64,000 nucleotides of DNA. Origin: Echinarachnius parma. Its lineage: Eukaryota > Echinodermata > Echinoidea > Clypeasteroida > Echinarachniidae. Under the pieces are notes generated by a model. The model did not search any database. It was given only the letters and a program-made list of their open reading frames with translations, and had not been told where the DNA came from. The stretch lies in NCBI GenBank assembly GCA_037951105.1, contig JBAMJV010003947.1:1-64000 (forward strand). The letters run 5' to 3'. The position numbers and the translations under genes were made by a program. This document shows positions 21,458 to 32,269 of this stretch, in pieces. Numbering within the stretch: the stretch's first letter is position 1; every line of letters begins with the position of its first letter.

Positions 21458-21795
21458 CCCAGCTAGCCACCTGACGTTGGGCCGATGTCGGAATTTGGTT
21501 GCCGGATGTCGGCATATCGCCGTTGGCTCGAGGTTAAAATGTCCGCCAGCCCAACATCGTCACGACGTCATTTTTGTGATATATTGGCATAAGGTCATTT
21601 TCCGACAATGGCCCAACATCATGTCATGAGATGATGTTGGGCCATTGTCGGAAAATGACGTTATGCCAATATATCACAAAAATGACGTCGTGACGATGTT
21701 GGGCTGGCGGACATTTTAACCTCGAGCCAACGGCGATATGCCGACATCCGGCAACCAAATTCCGACATCGGCCCAACGTCAGGTGGCTAGCTGGG
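21458..21795. repeat. 338-bp near-perfect palindrome without loop
   Basis: Arms 21458-21626 and 21627-21795 are reverse complements with about two mismatches in 169 bp (one beside the centre, one at GGCATAAGG versus GACGTTATG). Ends are CCCAGCTAGCCACC and GGTGGCTAGCTGGG. Both 60-76-codon frames in it are mirror readings. It lies within the right arm of the fold-back candidate, between two CATTCGAATTCGCG words in opposite orientation. Confidence 0.9.
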
Positions 21796-21999
21796 CAACT
21801 GTCAACGGCCTTTCGCGAATTCGAATGACCATTGATGAAAAGGTGCAAATTCACTTGCTCCTACGTGATTTTGAACGACTATTTACGAATTCGAATGCTG
21901 CTTTGGTACGGCGATCGCAAATCGCGCGAATTCGTTTGCTCCTATTATCAATTCGATTGACACAATAGCGAAATTGAGCGGGAAAACCTATACTATAAT

Positions 22000-22479
22000 T
22001 TGTGATTTGTTTATTTAATTCACAGCCTGCATTAAGCATACCCCTCCCCCGTTCCCACCCTTGGCCAGACCAATCAAACATTTAAATTTATTTTATCTCT
22101 TTATATAAGTATTATCATAATTACAAATTATTGAGAGTTGGAAAATTATAAAATGCACTGTTTTACAATTGCAATTAATGAATTTTACCACATTTGCCAT
22201 CAAAAAATAAAAATGAATGGAATATCAAACAGCATTGTTTCATAAACCATGATCAATGCATTCCGCCACATAAGCGGATTCACAACAATGTACAGGCACG
22301 CGCAATACCTTGTGACTTTTGAATTGTGCCATTTTGTCTTTAATCTGTGCTCATTCAGCCATAAAGTAATGAATATCTCTGATTTTCGCACATATTGAAC
22401 ATAACAACTGTGCCAATATTGTGCTAAGATGACATCTTGAAACAATAATCGGTTATGAAATTATGGGCAATTGCTTAGG
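22000..22479. other. unassigned AT-rich DNA
   Basis: No repeat or gene recognised between the fold-back candidate and the next unit copy. Confidence 0.3.
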
Positions 22480-24191
22480 GGTGAAGTTACTTTTTGTGTT
22501 CGGTTTATTATGTTATAGCCTACATGTTTATTTACAGTATTCAATTAATGTGTTTCTTTCTGTGTTATTTGTATAATAATTTGTATCATGTGATTATGTT
22601 GGAAATAAAATTAATCAAATCAAATCAATCAGATCATATCAATAATCATGTCAGTTAATAAGTTTGACCCGTCGTTTGATACATAAACTCATAATATAAA
22701 AAGAATCGTTGTTATAAAACAAAGTATAGAAGTATTTGCGTAATGTTGTTAGACTAAGAGACGTTTTACAAGTACTGATTGAACTTACCTTATAACGCTA
22801 TAATGTCAGTGACAAACAAACTTGAAACGCATTCCTGTTCCAGTAGGCAAATTATTTATTATTGGTAAAATATCAGTTCAGGTCTATCCAGTTTATCAGT
22901 TAATTAATGGCAATAACAATACACGTCAATTCGTTCCAACATAGACATGAGTGTACTTCTATCAACGTGAGTTCACCTAATATGATCCAGTGCAATTCAA
23001 TACATATCAGTTAATTCAAATTCACGTGAGTTTCCATTTTTTCCAATGAAAGTCAATTCATATAAATTAATGCCAGTTTGTTCCGCTCGAATTCAATCCG
23101 TTTCATTCAACATGATCAATGCCAGTTTGATCCCTGAAAAAATAGGTTAATTCAATGAATGCGAGTTTGTTGTTATAGAAATCAGTTATTTCGAGCGATG
23201 TCAGTTCTCTCCATATAATCAATTAATTTCAATTTAAGTCAGTTTGTTCCAAGCAAATTGAGTAAATTGGATTTAAATCAATGCAGCTCTATCCAATGTA
23301 AATCAGTTAAGTTCAATATATGTGAGCTCGTTTCAACGTAACAAATTAATGTTATCCAAGTAATTTCAGTTCAAATTAGCAGTTTAGTGAAACATTAAGT
23401 TCAGTTTGCATCCAAGAGAATCGCTGGTTGGTTTCCTTGGTATAACCAATATGGCTGGCTTTACCTTTCAATAAGCATATAACTTGGTTCGATATGAATA
23501 TCAGATTGTAACAAAAGTACTGAAATCAGTTCATATCCATTTTGTCACTTCATTCCAACATAGATTCCTTTTCCCCATTAAGCTGAGTACAGCGTATACA
23601 TTTCAGCTGGTATCCAAGAGCTCTACCATTTGTCAAGGTTGTGATTGTGTTTTAATCGATCTACAACCTACTATTAGTCATCATATAGTTAGTTTAACTA
23701 GGCTATACTCGGGAAAACGAATGTCTGAAATATCCATGTGGGTCAACCTGGCATAAAACGACAACTCAGTATATTATACTGTCTCTGAAGATACGGGATT
23801 CCAAATACAACTGCATGAGATCATCAGCTGACGAGCTGGTCTGCTCAATATGCAGCCAAATATGGAGGTAACACACATATCCTGACTGTAAACAACTTCA
23901 AGATAAGTTCGGTTAAGTATTTATTTGTTTTGCATATAATGACCTTCCACACAGATACTTAGTGCGCACGCTCTCATGTTTGAATAATGAATATTCATAT
24001 ATAGTTGTTCCCGATTATTTATCAATATACCCGGGTATTATTAGTGGTTCATGTGCAATTGTTATATATTGATAGCGTTACCTTTTGTCTGTTATGCATA
24101 TTGTTTATTGGGAAACAATTGCTGTAATTGCGCGCACCCATTTTTAATATTTGTTGTCTTGTTCGGCATCAAATACATAAATAACGCGTTA

Positions 24192-24414
24192 AGCTGCGTT
24201 CCCATTAGAGCGAATTTCCGCCGCGAATTTGTTTTTTCGCAGCGAATTGTTGAAAAAATCGCTCTTAGGAGCGATTTGAAAAATTCGCTTGCGAATATTC
24301 GCCATGTAATATGAATAATATATATGAATAATAAATGAATAACACTGATTTGGTCCGTGCTAGTGTTCGAGGCGGAAATTCGCGGCGGAAATTCGCTCTA
24401 ATGGGAACGCAGCT
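24192..24414. mobile_element. 223-bp MITE, TTA duplication (PIF/Harbinger-like)
   Basis: Terminal inverted repeats of about 37 bp: AGCTGCGTTCCCATTAGAGC at the left, GCTCTAATGGGAACGCAGCT at the right, with an inner GCGGCGGAAATTCGC/GCGAATTTCCGCCGC pair. TTA flanks both sides (24189-24191, 24415-24417). A 3-bp TWA target is the PIF/Harbinger habit. No coding capacity. Confidence 0.85.
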
Positions 24415-25337
24415 TTAACCGTATAAAGCCCAGTTGGGGCACGTCTTACCCCTACCATATTTTCGATCAACGGTTCAACATTTTCGTTGGATTTTCTAAA
24501 AAATGTGGTGACTTTTCCTAAAATCTTATTGCAAACTTAATTTTAATAGAACACTTGAATGAATTGGCTACTCTCCATTGCCATGGTAACCAGAAACTGA
24601 AGAGCACGTTTTTCATTTGTTAATGTGAGATTTAAATCTTGTATTGAACAAGTGAAGTTTGTGGGTTTTCCAGCCAAATTTCGTGAAAATCATTTATAAC
24701 ATGTTATTATTTAGTGAATAATAGTAATAATAATACTTTTCTTGAAAATTATTATTTTTTCTTTGTTTTTAAAGGCAATATGGTACAAAACAATGAAAGT
24801 AGAAAGAATCATAACATATCATGTTTTAATGTATAGTATGGTATTTTTAAGATTGTGCTAATAGGGTTTCTCATGATGACTACAAACATTGAGAAATACA
24901 AAATCTCACTTTGGTTCAGGTTAAGAGGATATTGAAGAAAATTACAAACACACATTATCATGACTGTAAGCGTATGCTAACCAATCTGAAGGTCACCTCC
25001 ATGATTTTGCGGATATAATCGGCACCTTATAAAACCCATCAAATACAACAGAAGTGTCATGATCTATGTTCTAGAAGATCTAGAAGATGTAATATTGCAG
25101 AATTATGCTTAATAGATCAACTTTTCTACTATAAAACAGTCCATCTGGCGAAAACAGATCAGTAATGCCTACATTCACAGCATTTTTATGCGTTTCATCC
25201 ATATGCTTTTGTTTAATATGCATTTTTTAAAGACACGAAATACTGATAATAGTCCGAATAACAATCGCCCTCCTTCATTCCTTTCGACTCTCTCCCTCTT
25301 TAATTTCATATTTTCTGTGTCTCAATACCATCACCAT

Positions 25338-25964
25338 AGATATAATGGTTTTATTTCAATAAAAAAACATTCAAAAGTTACAAGCATTGCTACATACAAC
25401 GGCAGCCCAAAGGCTGAAATGTTGATGTTTACATCGAAATCAATACATTTAAATACAAATTAAAATGATATTCATTCATAACATTTAAATTCACATGAGG
25501 TACAGTAGAACAAAATATTTCATCAAAACAAAAGTATAAACTTTTAAAAATGTAGCACATTTTTATATACTTAACAAAGAAGATGCATGCGTAACTGTAA
25601 TTTGATTTGATTTGAAGCAAAGTGCATATACCTGGGAAGTAAAAATTTCATTGGCTATTTAAAAGATCAATGAAATATGGTATTGCACTATTCCTAAATC
25701 TGTTTGTTTTACATTTATATTGATTGAACTTTGGTATATATCTCAAAGAAATATTTACATTTTTTTGTTTGGGTAACCAATCTTTACAATGTGGGTTATT
25801 AGAAAGTGATTTAGCAAATTCAATACAAAGTTTTTCTCTTCTAGTTTCAAGGCGTTCAAGCTTACATTCAATAATTGCATTTTCATAACTAATATAATCT
25901 TTCCCTAGAATTATTCGACAAACCCTCTTTTGAACTCTTTCTAAACTTTGTACTTGCTTCAAAG
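25338..25964 (-). mobile_element. 5'-truncated LINE with 7-bp target duplication
   Basis: TCACCAT stands at 25331-25337 and 25965-25971. The empty site is seen in D1 (TCATCACCATTCATTGAG, about 10570) and D4 (TCATCACCATTGATTGAG, about 47120). The insert is 627 bp, minus strand, with an AATAAA-like GAAATAAAACC close to its 3' end. The first codons of the frame read from the right come from host target sequence. Confidence 0.9.
25648..25964 (-). pseudogene. CR1/jockey-like RT C-terminal fragment
   Basis: The frame reads about 105 residues to a stop at 25648. LERVQKRVCRIILGKDYISY near its start and LERLETRREKLCIEFAKSL further on match the conserved C-terminal tail of CR1/jockey-group non-LTR reverse transcriptases (the LExxQKRACRIILG...RRExLC...FAKK pattern). 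The polymerase motifs are gone through 5' truncation; no internal stop is visible in what remains. Non-functional by itself. Confidence 0.8.
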
Positions 25965-26477
25965 TCACCATTGATTGAGACGTATGGGCGGGTGAATCTT
26001 ATTTATTGTGGGATGAAGTACATGGTTTCTATCAAAGAAATAGAAAAGAAAAACCAAAGTAACAGGCATTAAGACGATTATATTAGCTTATAATATAACA
26101 ATGAATCATGGGGTGGGGGGGGGGGGGGGGGGGTGGGGGGTGGGGGGGGGGGGGAATTGTTTTTGGTTTCGTTTCCAGATTCGTCTGTGTAATGCGATGT
26201 ATTGTTACCTTGCACGTTTATATGGATATTTAAGGTGATCTTTATGATATAATTATTGCGGAGGCACAAAAATATGAAATGGTTGGAACCCTTTTAATCT
26301 TATCAGAGTGCCCGACTAGTGTCATGCGATGTTGATTACCATTCTTTATACCCATTTATTATTTCTGTTCCCTACAATGCATCATTATTGTAACATTATC
26401 TATTCATGCAAACCACTGAAATATCCATGTTTGAGCTCTTTTTCGTTTGGCAAACTGGGCTAGTCATACTAATTGCT

Positions 26478-26660
26478 TAAAGTGAATCATGTAAAGTGTC
26501 CAAATCCACGAAAATGACTTGGAGCTTCCTCGTTTCTCTTCTACCGTGTTGTTTAGCTTATGGTAAGAGAGGAATAAAATAGGGTTCGATTTTTTCAAAT
26601 GTCCCTTTAGTATGAAGATAATTATCATTTAAATCTTTTATTTCTAAAGCGTTAATCAAC
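26478..26660 (+). repeat. family C fragment with a signal-peptide-like mini-exon
   Basis: Matches 33050-33230 (AAAGTGTC, TCCACGAAAAT, ACTTGGAGCTTCCTCG, TTATGGTAAGAG, AATGTCCCTTTAGTATG). From ATG at 26514 the frame reads MTWSFLVSLLPCCLAYG and meets a consensus splice donor G|GTAAGAG at 26563. The copy at 33050 has ATT in place of the ATG but keeps the donor. Because both copies lie in a dispersed repeat, this is more likely repeat sequence than a first exon. Confidence 0.4.
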
Positions 26661-26668
26661 GTCTTAGG

Positions 26669-26681
26669 TGACCTTTGACCT
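26669..26681 (-). promoter_or_regulatory. perfect DR1 nuclear-receptor half-site pair
   Basis: TGACCTTTGACCT is the reverse complement of AGGTCAAAGGTCA, the direct repeat with one spacer bound by HNF4, RXR and COUP-type receptors. It lies just upstream of a GC box (CCCCGCCC, about 26708) and a TATA-like GCTATATTG. Function is inference from position and sequence only. Confidence 0.35.
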
Positions 26682-26689
26682 TGTCGTGC

Positions 26690-27087
26690 CTGCTATATTG
26701 TGTCCGATCCCCGCCCGGCTATATTGCATACAGCTAGTCATAGACGTACGTTCGTAGAGAGCCGGTACGTAAGTAATACGTGTACGATACGCGTACAGCT
26801 ACAGCGGTAGTAGTGAGCGAAGTACTGTGCATATTTGCATTGTGTACTAAATACCACTAGCAAGAAACCGTTTGAGAATCTACAAATAAAATGCGAATGA
26901 GAATGCGGCCTGGGAGGAGATCTAGAGGTTCATCAAGAAGAAAAAACAACAATTTGGTTGATAATTGAGATGCATGCAGAGCTGAGTCTGAGAAGCTGCA
27001 GGTGATCGAAGAGACGACACGCACGGTCATGCACGGCCGGGACAGCTCAGCGCGCCGATCGAAGCCCCGTCTGATCTCTGATCTAAG
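26690..27087 (+). promoter_or_regulatory. candidate CpG-richer promoter and 5' non-coding exon
   Basis: CpG is denser here than around it (GTACGATACGCGTACAG, GACGACACGCACGG, CAGCGCGCCGATCG). The stretch ends in a strong donor, CTAAG|GTACGT at 27088. Short frames (26 codons from the ATG run at about 26890) do not continue. I propose a transcription start near 26720-26820 and a first exon ending at 27087, without other support. Confidence 0.25.
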
Positions 27088-27143
27088 GTACGTCCTCCCA
27101 AGTCAAGAGCCCAATTACAGAATCAGCAATTCAAGTTTGAGTG

Positions 27144-27263
27144 TAGATCGACAAATCTATCGCTTTCATGGTCTCTTTGACATTATTATTGTCTTTTTCA
27201 CTGTGAAAATGACAATGATAATCATGTCAAAGAGGCCATGAAAGCAATAGATTTGCCGATCTA
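27144..27263. repeat. 120-bp hairpin (miniature inverted repeat)
   Basis: Arms of about 57 bp pair almost fully: TAGATCGACAAATCTATCGC at the left with GCAATAGATTTGCCGATCTA at the right, through TTCATGGTCTCTTTGACAT with ATGTCAAAGAGGCCATGAA, loop around CACTGTG. It could fold as RNA in the first intron of the candidate transcript and resembles pre-miRNA-sized MITE hairpins. No evidence of processing. Confidence 0.75.
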
Positions 27264-28063
27264 GTTATGTTGATATCTCTTTTGTTATGACTTACGATTA
27301 TGAAATGATGGGCCTTCTCAAATTTGATATAGAATGGGTAATCCGTTTTTTGTGTTTTTTTATCGATGCTCATTTTTGATAATGTTAGGTCTATGGTCTG
27401 GAATGCACTGTGTCTGTGTAGTACTCGGTCTAACTCAAAAGACAAAAGTGAAATGTTGCAAAATAAAAAAATTATGAATTGTGGTGGTCAGGTGGTGCAT
27501 TGGGTGGATTGATCCACCTCCCAATTTCAAATTTTTACTGGTCCGAGATGATACTTTAGCGGTCTTGACCTCGTAAAGTACGAAGAACCGTGGTCTCGGC
27601 CTCGAAAATGTCGAAAATTTTAAACCAATACTAAATCATACTCTCGGCTTCGGAAATGTTGTACGACTACGTCAAATATGTCAAACTTTCTGTACCGGCC
27701 CGCCGCCCATGTTGTTGCCGTACAAAGCCGCATAGCTCTGCTCCCTTGTGTGACCCACCTCACCCCCCCCCCCCCCCCCCCTCCGCCTCCATGGAAAATT
27801 CTGGCTAATCTGCAAATCTCTTACTTCAGGACAAGTTTTTTTCATTAGTCTAATGATTAGATATTAGGCTTGGCAATCAAAAACCTTAGATGATCAGTGT
27901 TTTCTTTTTGTCTTACATAAGGCAATTGACTTTCCATACCAATTGCCATCATTAAGCAACTTTTTGATTTTTATCCTCATTTTATAGCATTGGATGTGGC
28001 TGTTCTCTTCGACATTATACATAGAGGATTTCCGAGTACCGATAGAATGGACGTGCAATCTGC

Positions 28064-29048
28064 ATGCTGACACGACTCACACGATTTGTGCTGGTGGTGA
28101 CCCCGATTGACTTATGGTTAAGGTAATTCATTGAGAACCTTTTTCTTGGACTGTGGACAGAGATAAATGATAGATCTGTGTTCTGAAACTAGAATTTCAT
28201 CTTCAAATTAGCAGGCAAAATCAATGAGAGTTTATTTGGGCATACCATTGTGTGTCAATTGCTATACTTGCACAAAGTGATCTCACTGGGATTCGAAACT
28301 GGGAAAACAACACAGATAAATGTCAGAGGAGGAAAGAATGTGCATTGAGCGCATATTTTGAAAACTTATCATGGGCTTGATTGTTATGTTATATAACAGA
28401 AAATCTCAATAAACAAGGGCCGACATTACTGGACATGAGAAAAGATTCACAATGCATTGTAGAATTTGCATTCCCTTACACCATTTTCAGAATGATGAAA
28501 ATTATTTTAGCATGATTTTATTTTGTATCTCTGCAATATTTTCAGAATGTGGACCTTAGATTTATTATTTTGCTTATTAGAGACAAATGCATTAGGCATA
28601 CTGTATACTGTATACCGATTGAAAAACAGATGAAAACTGCTACTGAAAAATTGACAATGGAATAAAATTAGAGTCAATAATTATAGTGTAGCTTCGATCC
28701 TAACAGCTGAATAACAAACTGAAGGGAAAATAACAAATTTGGTCCATGTTGATTAGAAATCAAATCCTATTTTTACTACATGAATACATGTTTGTGGTTC
28801 ATTTTGTGCAATAAGTGCACATGACTTACACATTACTATTTATCTGATTGCATTCCTTTTTTCACAAATCTCACCCTCTCTATAGATTTCTTCAAGACCC
28901 ATCAAGATTCTACACACCCACTATACCACACCACCCAGAACAAATAACCAGGCCGCCAACACCCAAGTTCTCGCAGACCCTTCAGTCGCCATGCTCATAC
29001 CCTGCGGGAAACGGACCCACAACGTCCATTAGCAAGGAACTAAGCTAG
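28064..29048 (+). CDS. candidate two-exon small ORF (73 aa), orphan
   Basis: Exons 28064-28122 and 28886-29048 (coding parts). The first lies in a possible exon 27988-28122, bounded by a pyrimidine-rich acceptor (ending TTTTATAG) and donor AAG|GTAATT. The second begins after CTCACCCTCTCTATAG, a strong acceptor. Joining them keeps one frame: MLTRLTRFVLVVTPIDLWL with a short hydrophobic stretch, then a proline-rich tail (PTIPHHPEQITRPPTPKF) to a TAG. No family is recognised. The ATG context is weak, no homologue is known to me and no poly-A site was found, so a non-coding spliced RNA or no gene at all is equally possible. Confidence 0.22.
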
Positions 29049-30376
29049 CAGGTTTTTGCAAACGGGGAATCCTGCAGTTCGTGTGCAAAATCAAAAACTT
29101 CCTACAGTAACAGCGGGCCGACCGACACTTTGGTCAGAATTATTCCGGTTATTATGCGACGGCACGATACAGCTCTATGGTCAACCAATCAACATGCTTG
29201 TAGCGAGGTAAACATTCAGCACATTACTATCATGTGTAGTACATAGACAATTAGTTGGCGTGTTAACAATACAAGCCAGCCATGCGTTGTCTATACATTG
29301 CTTGTGACAACGAGATGTGACGTCATGCAGTCTACGAATGTACGTCCGCCTTCACCAAATTAGCGAAACTGCTTGTCAACGAAAGTTATTTGAGCGCGGT
29401 GAACGGGGCAATAGATCGCTCCCTGCGTCGTTGAAAGTTCTGTACGTCGCTGAGCGAAAACACCATAATATTGGAGCAGGACTTCTAGCGTATGAGACAT
29501 GTTAGATGTGGACGTCGACCGTGGGAAGTGGCAGGGATGTTCGGCCAGTGATTGCCCACAGATCCCTCACCATGCTGATGCCAAATTAACCCGTTCCCTA
29601 CGAGTTTATGAAATCCCCATAGACTTTGTACACAAACCACTTGGTTCCTGTGGTCAAGGGGTTAAGGCCCTACCGATAAGGCCTTCAAATTGATATATAG
29701 CATAAACAGTTCATTTCTCAAATACAACTCTTTAGCATGGAATTATTCACGCACACATTTTGGCAAAAATTAACAAAACCTTATTATAACAAGCACCTCG
29801 GGCACAATTGGATTGAATACCTTATGTCGGGTATCTTGTGTCTGGGCTTAAAAATAATAAAATACAAAGATCCTTGACGTGTAAAATTATCATCGCTGTA
29901 TCCGGTACCTCTTGTTAGGAGGTTCCACTGTATCAACAAAGATAAGTTTTGTTGCGGGAAGTAACAATGACCGAATAGTGCTCATAGCAACAATCTGTTA
30001 TCTTTTTCAAATTCAATCAAAATAAATTTGATAATATATCTTTCATGTCTTCCCTATTACATGTGATAAAGGTAATTATGATTTAATGAAAAAGGATGTT
30101 TTTAATTTGTAGTTCAAATCAGTGGGCAGTACGGTACCTCGTTATAAGCGAGCTAAACGGGGTTTCCCTGTATAGTGTATGACATAAATTTATCATTTTT
30201 TAAAACTCAAACAAACCATTGTTTTTCTCAGATGAAATACTAATAAATAATATGATTCAGAATAATTGTACAAGGTTATTGATATAATGTATGATTGAAG
30301 TTGCTAATAACACCCATGAAGAAATGTGAGTGTGTATCACTATGCCAATTGTCCTTTTAAGCCTCCTTTTGCTTGG
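29049..30376. other. low-repeat DNA with one possible small MITE
   Basis: A TTAA-flanked stretch at 29590-29661 (CCCGTTCCCTACG ... GGTCAAGGGG) may be a 72-bp MITE with weak inverted ends. A donor-like GCGAG|GTAAAC is at about 29209. Around 30130-30175 the words GTACCTCGTTATAAGCGAGC look like a decayed end of the CAGTCAAACC family. No gene recognised. Confidence 0.3.
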
Positions 30377-30386
30377 ATTCACAGAG

Positions 30387-30729
30387 GCTTCCCCTATTAT
30401 GTGCAGGGTATTGAAGGGTCGGCCAACTCAATTGTATTTTTCATAGATCAGGATCAACCAAATGGCTAGGTGGACAATGTATGAGACACAATTATGCACA
30501 ATGATCTGATATTTATTCTTTGTGTAATGTAGCTTTGTTTATTTTATAGTGATTTAGTTTTGTAAATTTTGTTGTTCCAATTCATTCAAATTCGAATGTA
30601 ACAATTGCTATATTGTATTGTTTATACTATGTATGTTTTGATGTTCAATGTACACTGATCCTTTCAGCACTGCTGCTGATCAGTTTGAAATGTATACCAA
30701 AATAAATAAATAAATAAATAAATAAATAA
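30387..30729 (+). mobile_element. LINE or SINE 3' end with (AAAT)n tail and 10-bp duplication
   Basis: ATTCACAGAG occurs at 30377-30386 and again at 30730-30739, exactly after the AAATAAATAAAT tail: a 10-bp target duplication. Before the tail is a small hairpin, ACTGATCC...GCTGCTGATCAGT, typical of 3' UTRs of non-LTR elements. The 343-bp insert has no ORF, so it is heavily 5'-truncated. The parent lineage cannot be assigned. Confidence 0.85.
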
Positions 30730-31083
30730 ATTCACAGAGACACTACATGATCTGCACACATCCAAAAGTTGAATCAATCACCCAGTATTTCATTTTTTGT
30801 AACAGTTGCTTCTGCATTTATTGAAAAATTAAATACAAAGTATCCAAATAACAATAATTGCATATTGTTATATAATTGATTTTCATAAAATGTGAAAATG
30901 CTGTGTAAATACACAAGTTATTCAACCATTTGCATTGCTTCAAATTTCAGGAATGTAAATCCTACTTCAAAAAAGTACAATTTACCAGCATACACAAACA
31001 GGCGATTTTGTTAGTTTGAAATGTAAAAAATGCACACATAGTACCAGGTAAAGGGGGAAAACGGCTAGAAGCATGAAAATGTA

Positions 31084-31251
31084 CAGTCAAACCTGTGTAC
31101 CATGACTGCCAATCAAAGTGGCCACTGTAGAAAGGTGATCACTATAGACAGGTTCCATTACATTCCTTTTCTCTGCAAGGGATCATGTTTGGTGGCCATT
31201 ATAGGCAGGTTTGCTGCTATAAAAAGGTGGCTGCTATAACAGGTTTGACTG
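31084..31251. mobile_element. 168-bp Tc1/mariner-like MITE
   Basis: CAGTCAAACCTGT at the left and ACAGGTTTGACTG at the right are exact inverted repeats, with TA outside both. The interior has TGGTGGCCATTATAGGCAGG-type words that recall the unit itself. A partial copy of the family starts at 56876. Confidence 0.8.
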
Positions 31252-31483
31252 TACTTGAATGTAAATGTGGGCTCTGTGTAGTGATGTATCCGCAGAGTAT
31301 GTGTGAGTGTGGGTGTGTGTGTGTGTGTGCGCATGTTAGATACTAACACAAAACAGACTTGTAGTTATTTGCAACTGGTTGACATAAAAGATAAATAATG
31401 TGCTCACACTGTCTGAAAATCTATATTTTTCATTCACTGTGTTATTAAAAAATAAGGAGTACATGGGGAGCAACCTCTACATG

Positions 31484-32069
31484 CAGTGATGTTGCCTGGG
31501 GGCGCATCCCCCCTAATAATTTGCCATAAAAATACAAAACATCACATGAATAGATTGGGGGTATGACAGGGTGAAGGGTGGGGGATATCTCTCCTTTGCA
31601 TAACTAGCATACTTCTAAAGATATACATACAAATAATCTACCCACATACCCTCCCCAAATGTCGCCTATATATAGACATGCATATAAACATCACAGGAAT
31701 AGATTGGGGGTATGACAGGGTGAATGGTGGGGGATATCTATCCTTTGCACAACTAGCATACTTCCGAGGTGATACATACAAAAACTCTACCCACATACCC
31801 TCCCCAAATGTAGCCTATATATTATAGACATGCATGTAGGGTGTATGCCTGTTTCTATAATGGTTTCAATCATGTGGTCCCGAGGTCATGCTTTCTTGAA
31901 TTCTAGTATATTCCAAGGTAAGGAACACACTGCACATTTTTTCGAGTGAAAAGTTGCAAAAGCTCCCTACTGTGGGAGGGTCGATAGTGCGATACCCCTC
32001 CCACACCATCCACCATCCCTGCTCCCTTCCACGACCCCACCCCCACTTTTCAAAATAGTCATGCCACTG
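31484..32069. mobile_element. hAT-like family copy with internal tandem duplication
   Basis: The right end ATGCCACTG and the G-rich block (TTGCAAAAGCTCCCTACTGTG, about 31956) belong to the family of 36334-38465; the left end CAGTGATGTTGCC is a plausible inverted partner. Inside, a unit of about 150 bp is repeated in tandem (31536-31683 and 31685-31836: AGATTGGGGGTATGACAGGG, ACCCTCCCCAAATGT). No 8-bp duplication found. Confidence 0.5.
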
Positions 32070-32269
32070 CAAGAAAGCCAATAATGTATTATACAGGGGG
32101 AACATTCTGTAGAAAAAAATATACGGTGTGCCCCCTTTCAGTCTGACCCGCTATTCCATTGTCTCCATGAAAAATGAATACACAATATGGCGGATGTTGC
32201 CTACTATATGAGAGTGGGAGAGTGAGTAGTTATATAAGAAAATTTGAAAGAGAACAATGGAAATTCAGA

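Larger units (their letters stand above)
16866..21990. mobile_element. candidate 5.1-kb fold-back element with GC-rich arms
   Basis: TAGGTTTTCCCGCTCAATTT starts at 16866 and its exact reverse complement ends at 21990; TA stands outside both ends. Inward, both arms carry in inverted order CAATCGAATT, CGAATTCGCGCG, TGCTAYGGTCACAAC, AGCCTGCTCGG and GGCATCG. The GC-rich parts lie at 16970-17300 and 20990-21420. The interior holds a tandemly duplicated unit, microsatellites, a family A MITE and about 1.7 kb of unassigned DNA. The ends resemble the snap-back element at 8453-8818 (TAGGTTTTCCC). Alternative: two separate solo elements of one family in opposite orientation. No transposase is recognised. 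Confidence 0.5.
22480..26500 (+). repeat. 7.4-kb unit, copy D2 (left part missing)
   Basis: TTATGTTATAGCCTACATG to about 24020 matches D1 6729-8185, and 24780-26480 matches D1 8895-9260 plus 10480-10935 and segment E. It includes its own minisatellite (22920-23500). Insertions specific to this copy are 24192-24414 and 25338-25964. A G-rich tract at 26109-26153 replaces sequence found in D1 at about 10825. Confidence 0.7.

Noticed and set aside
21447-21854. Two nearly identical 60- and 76-codon ORFs on opposite strands
   Set aside because: They are the two arms of the palindrome read in mirror image, not a gene pair.
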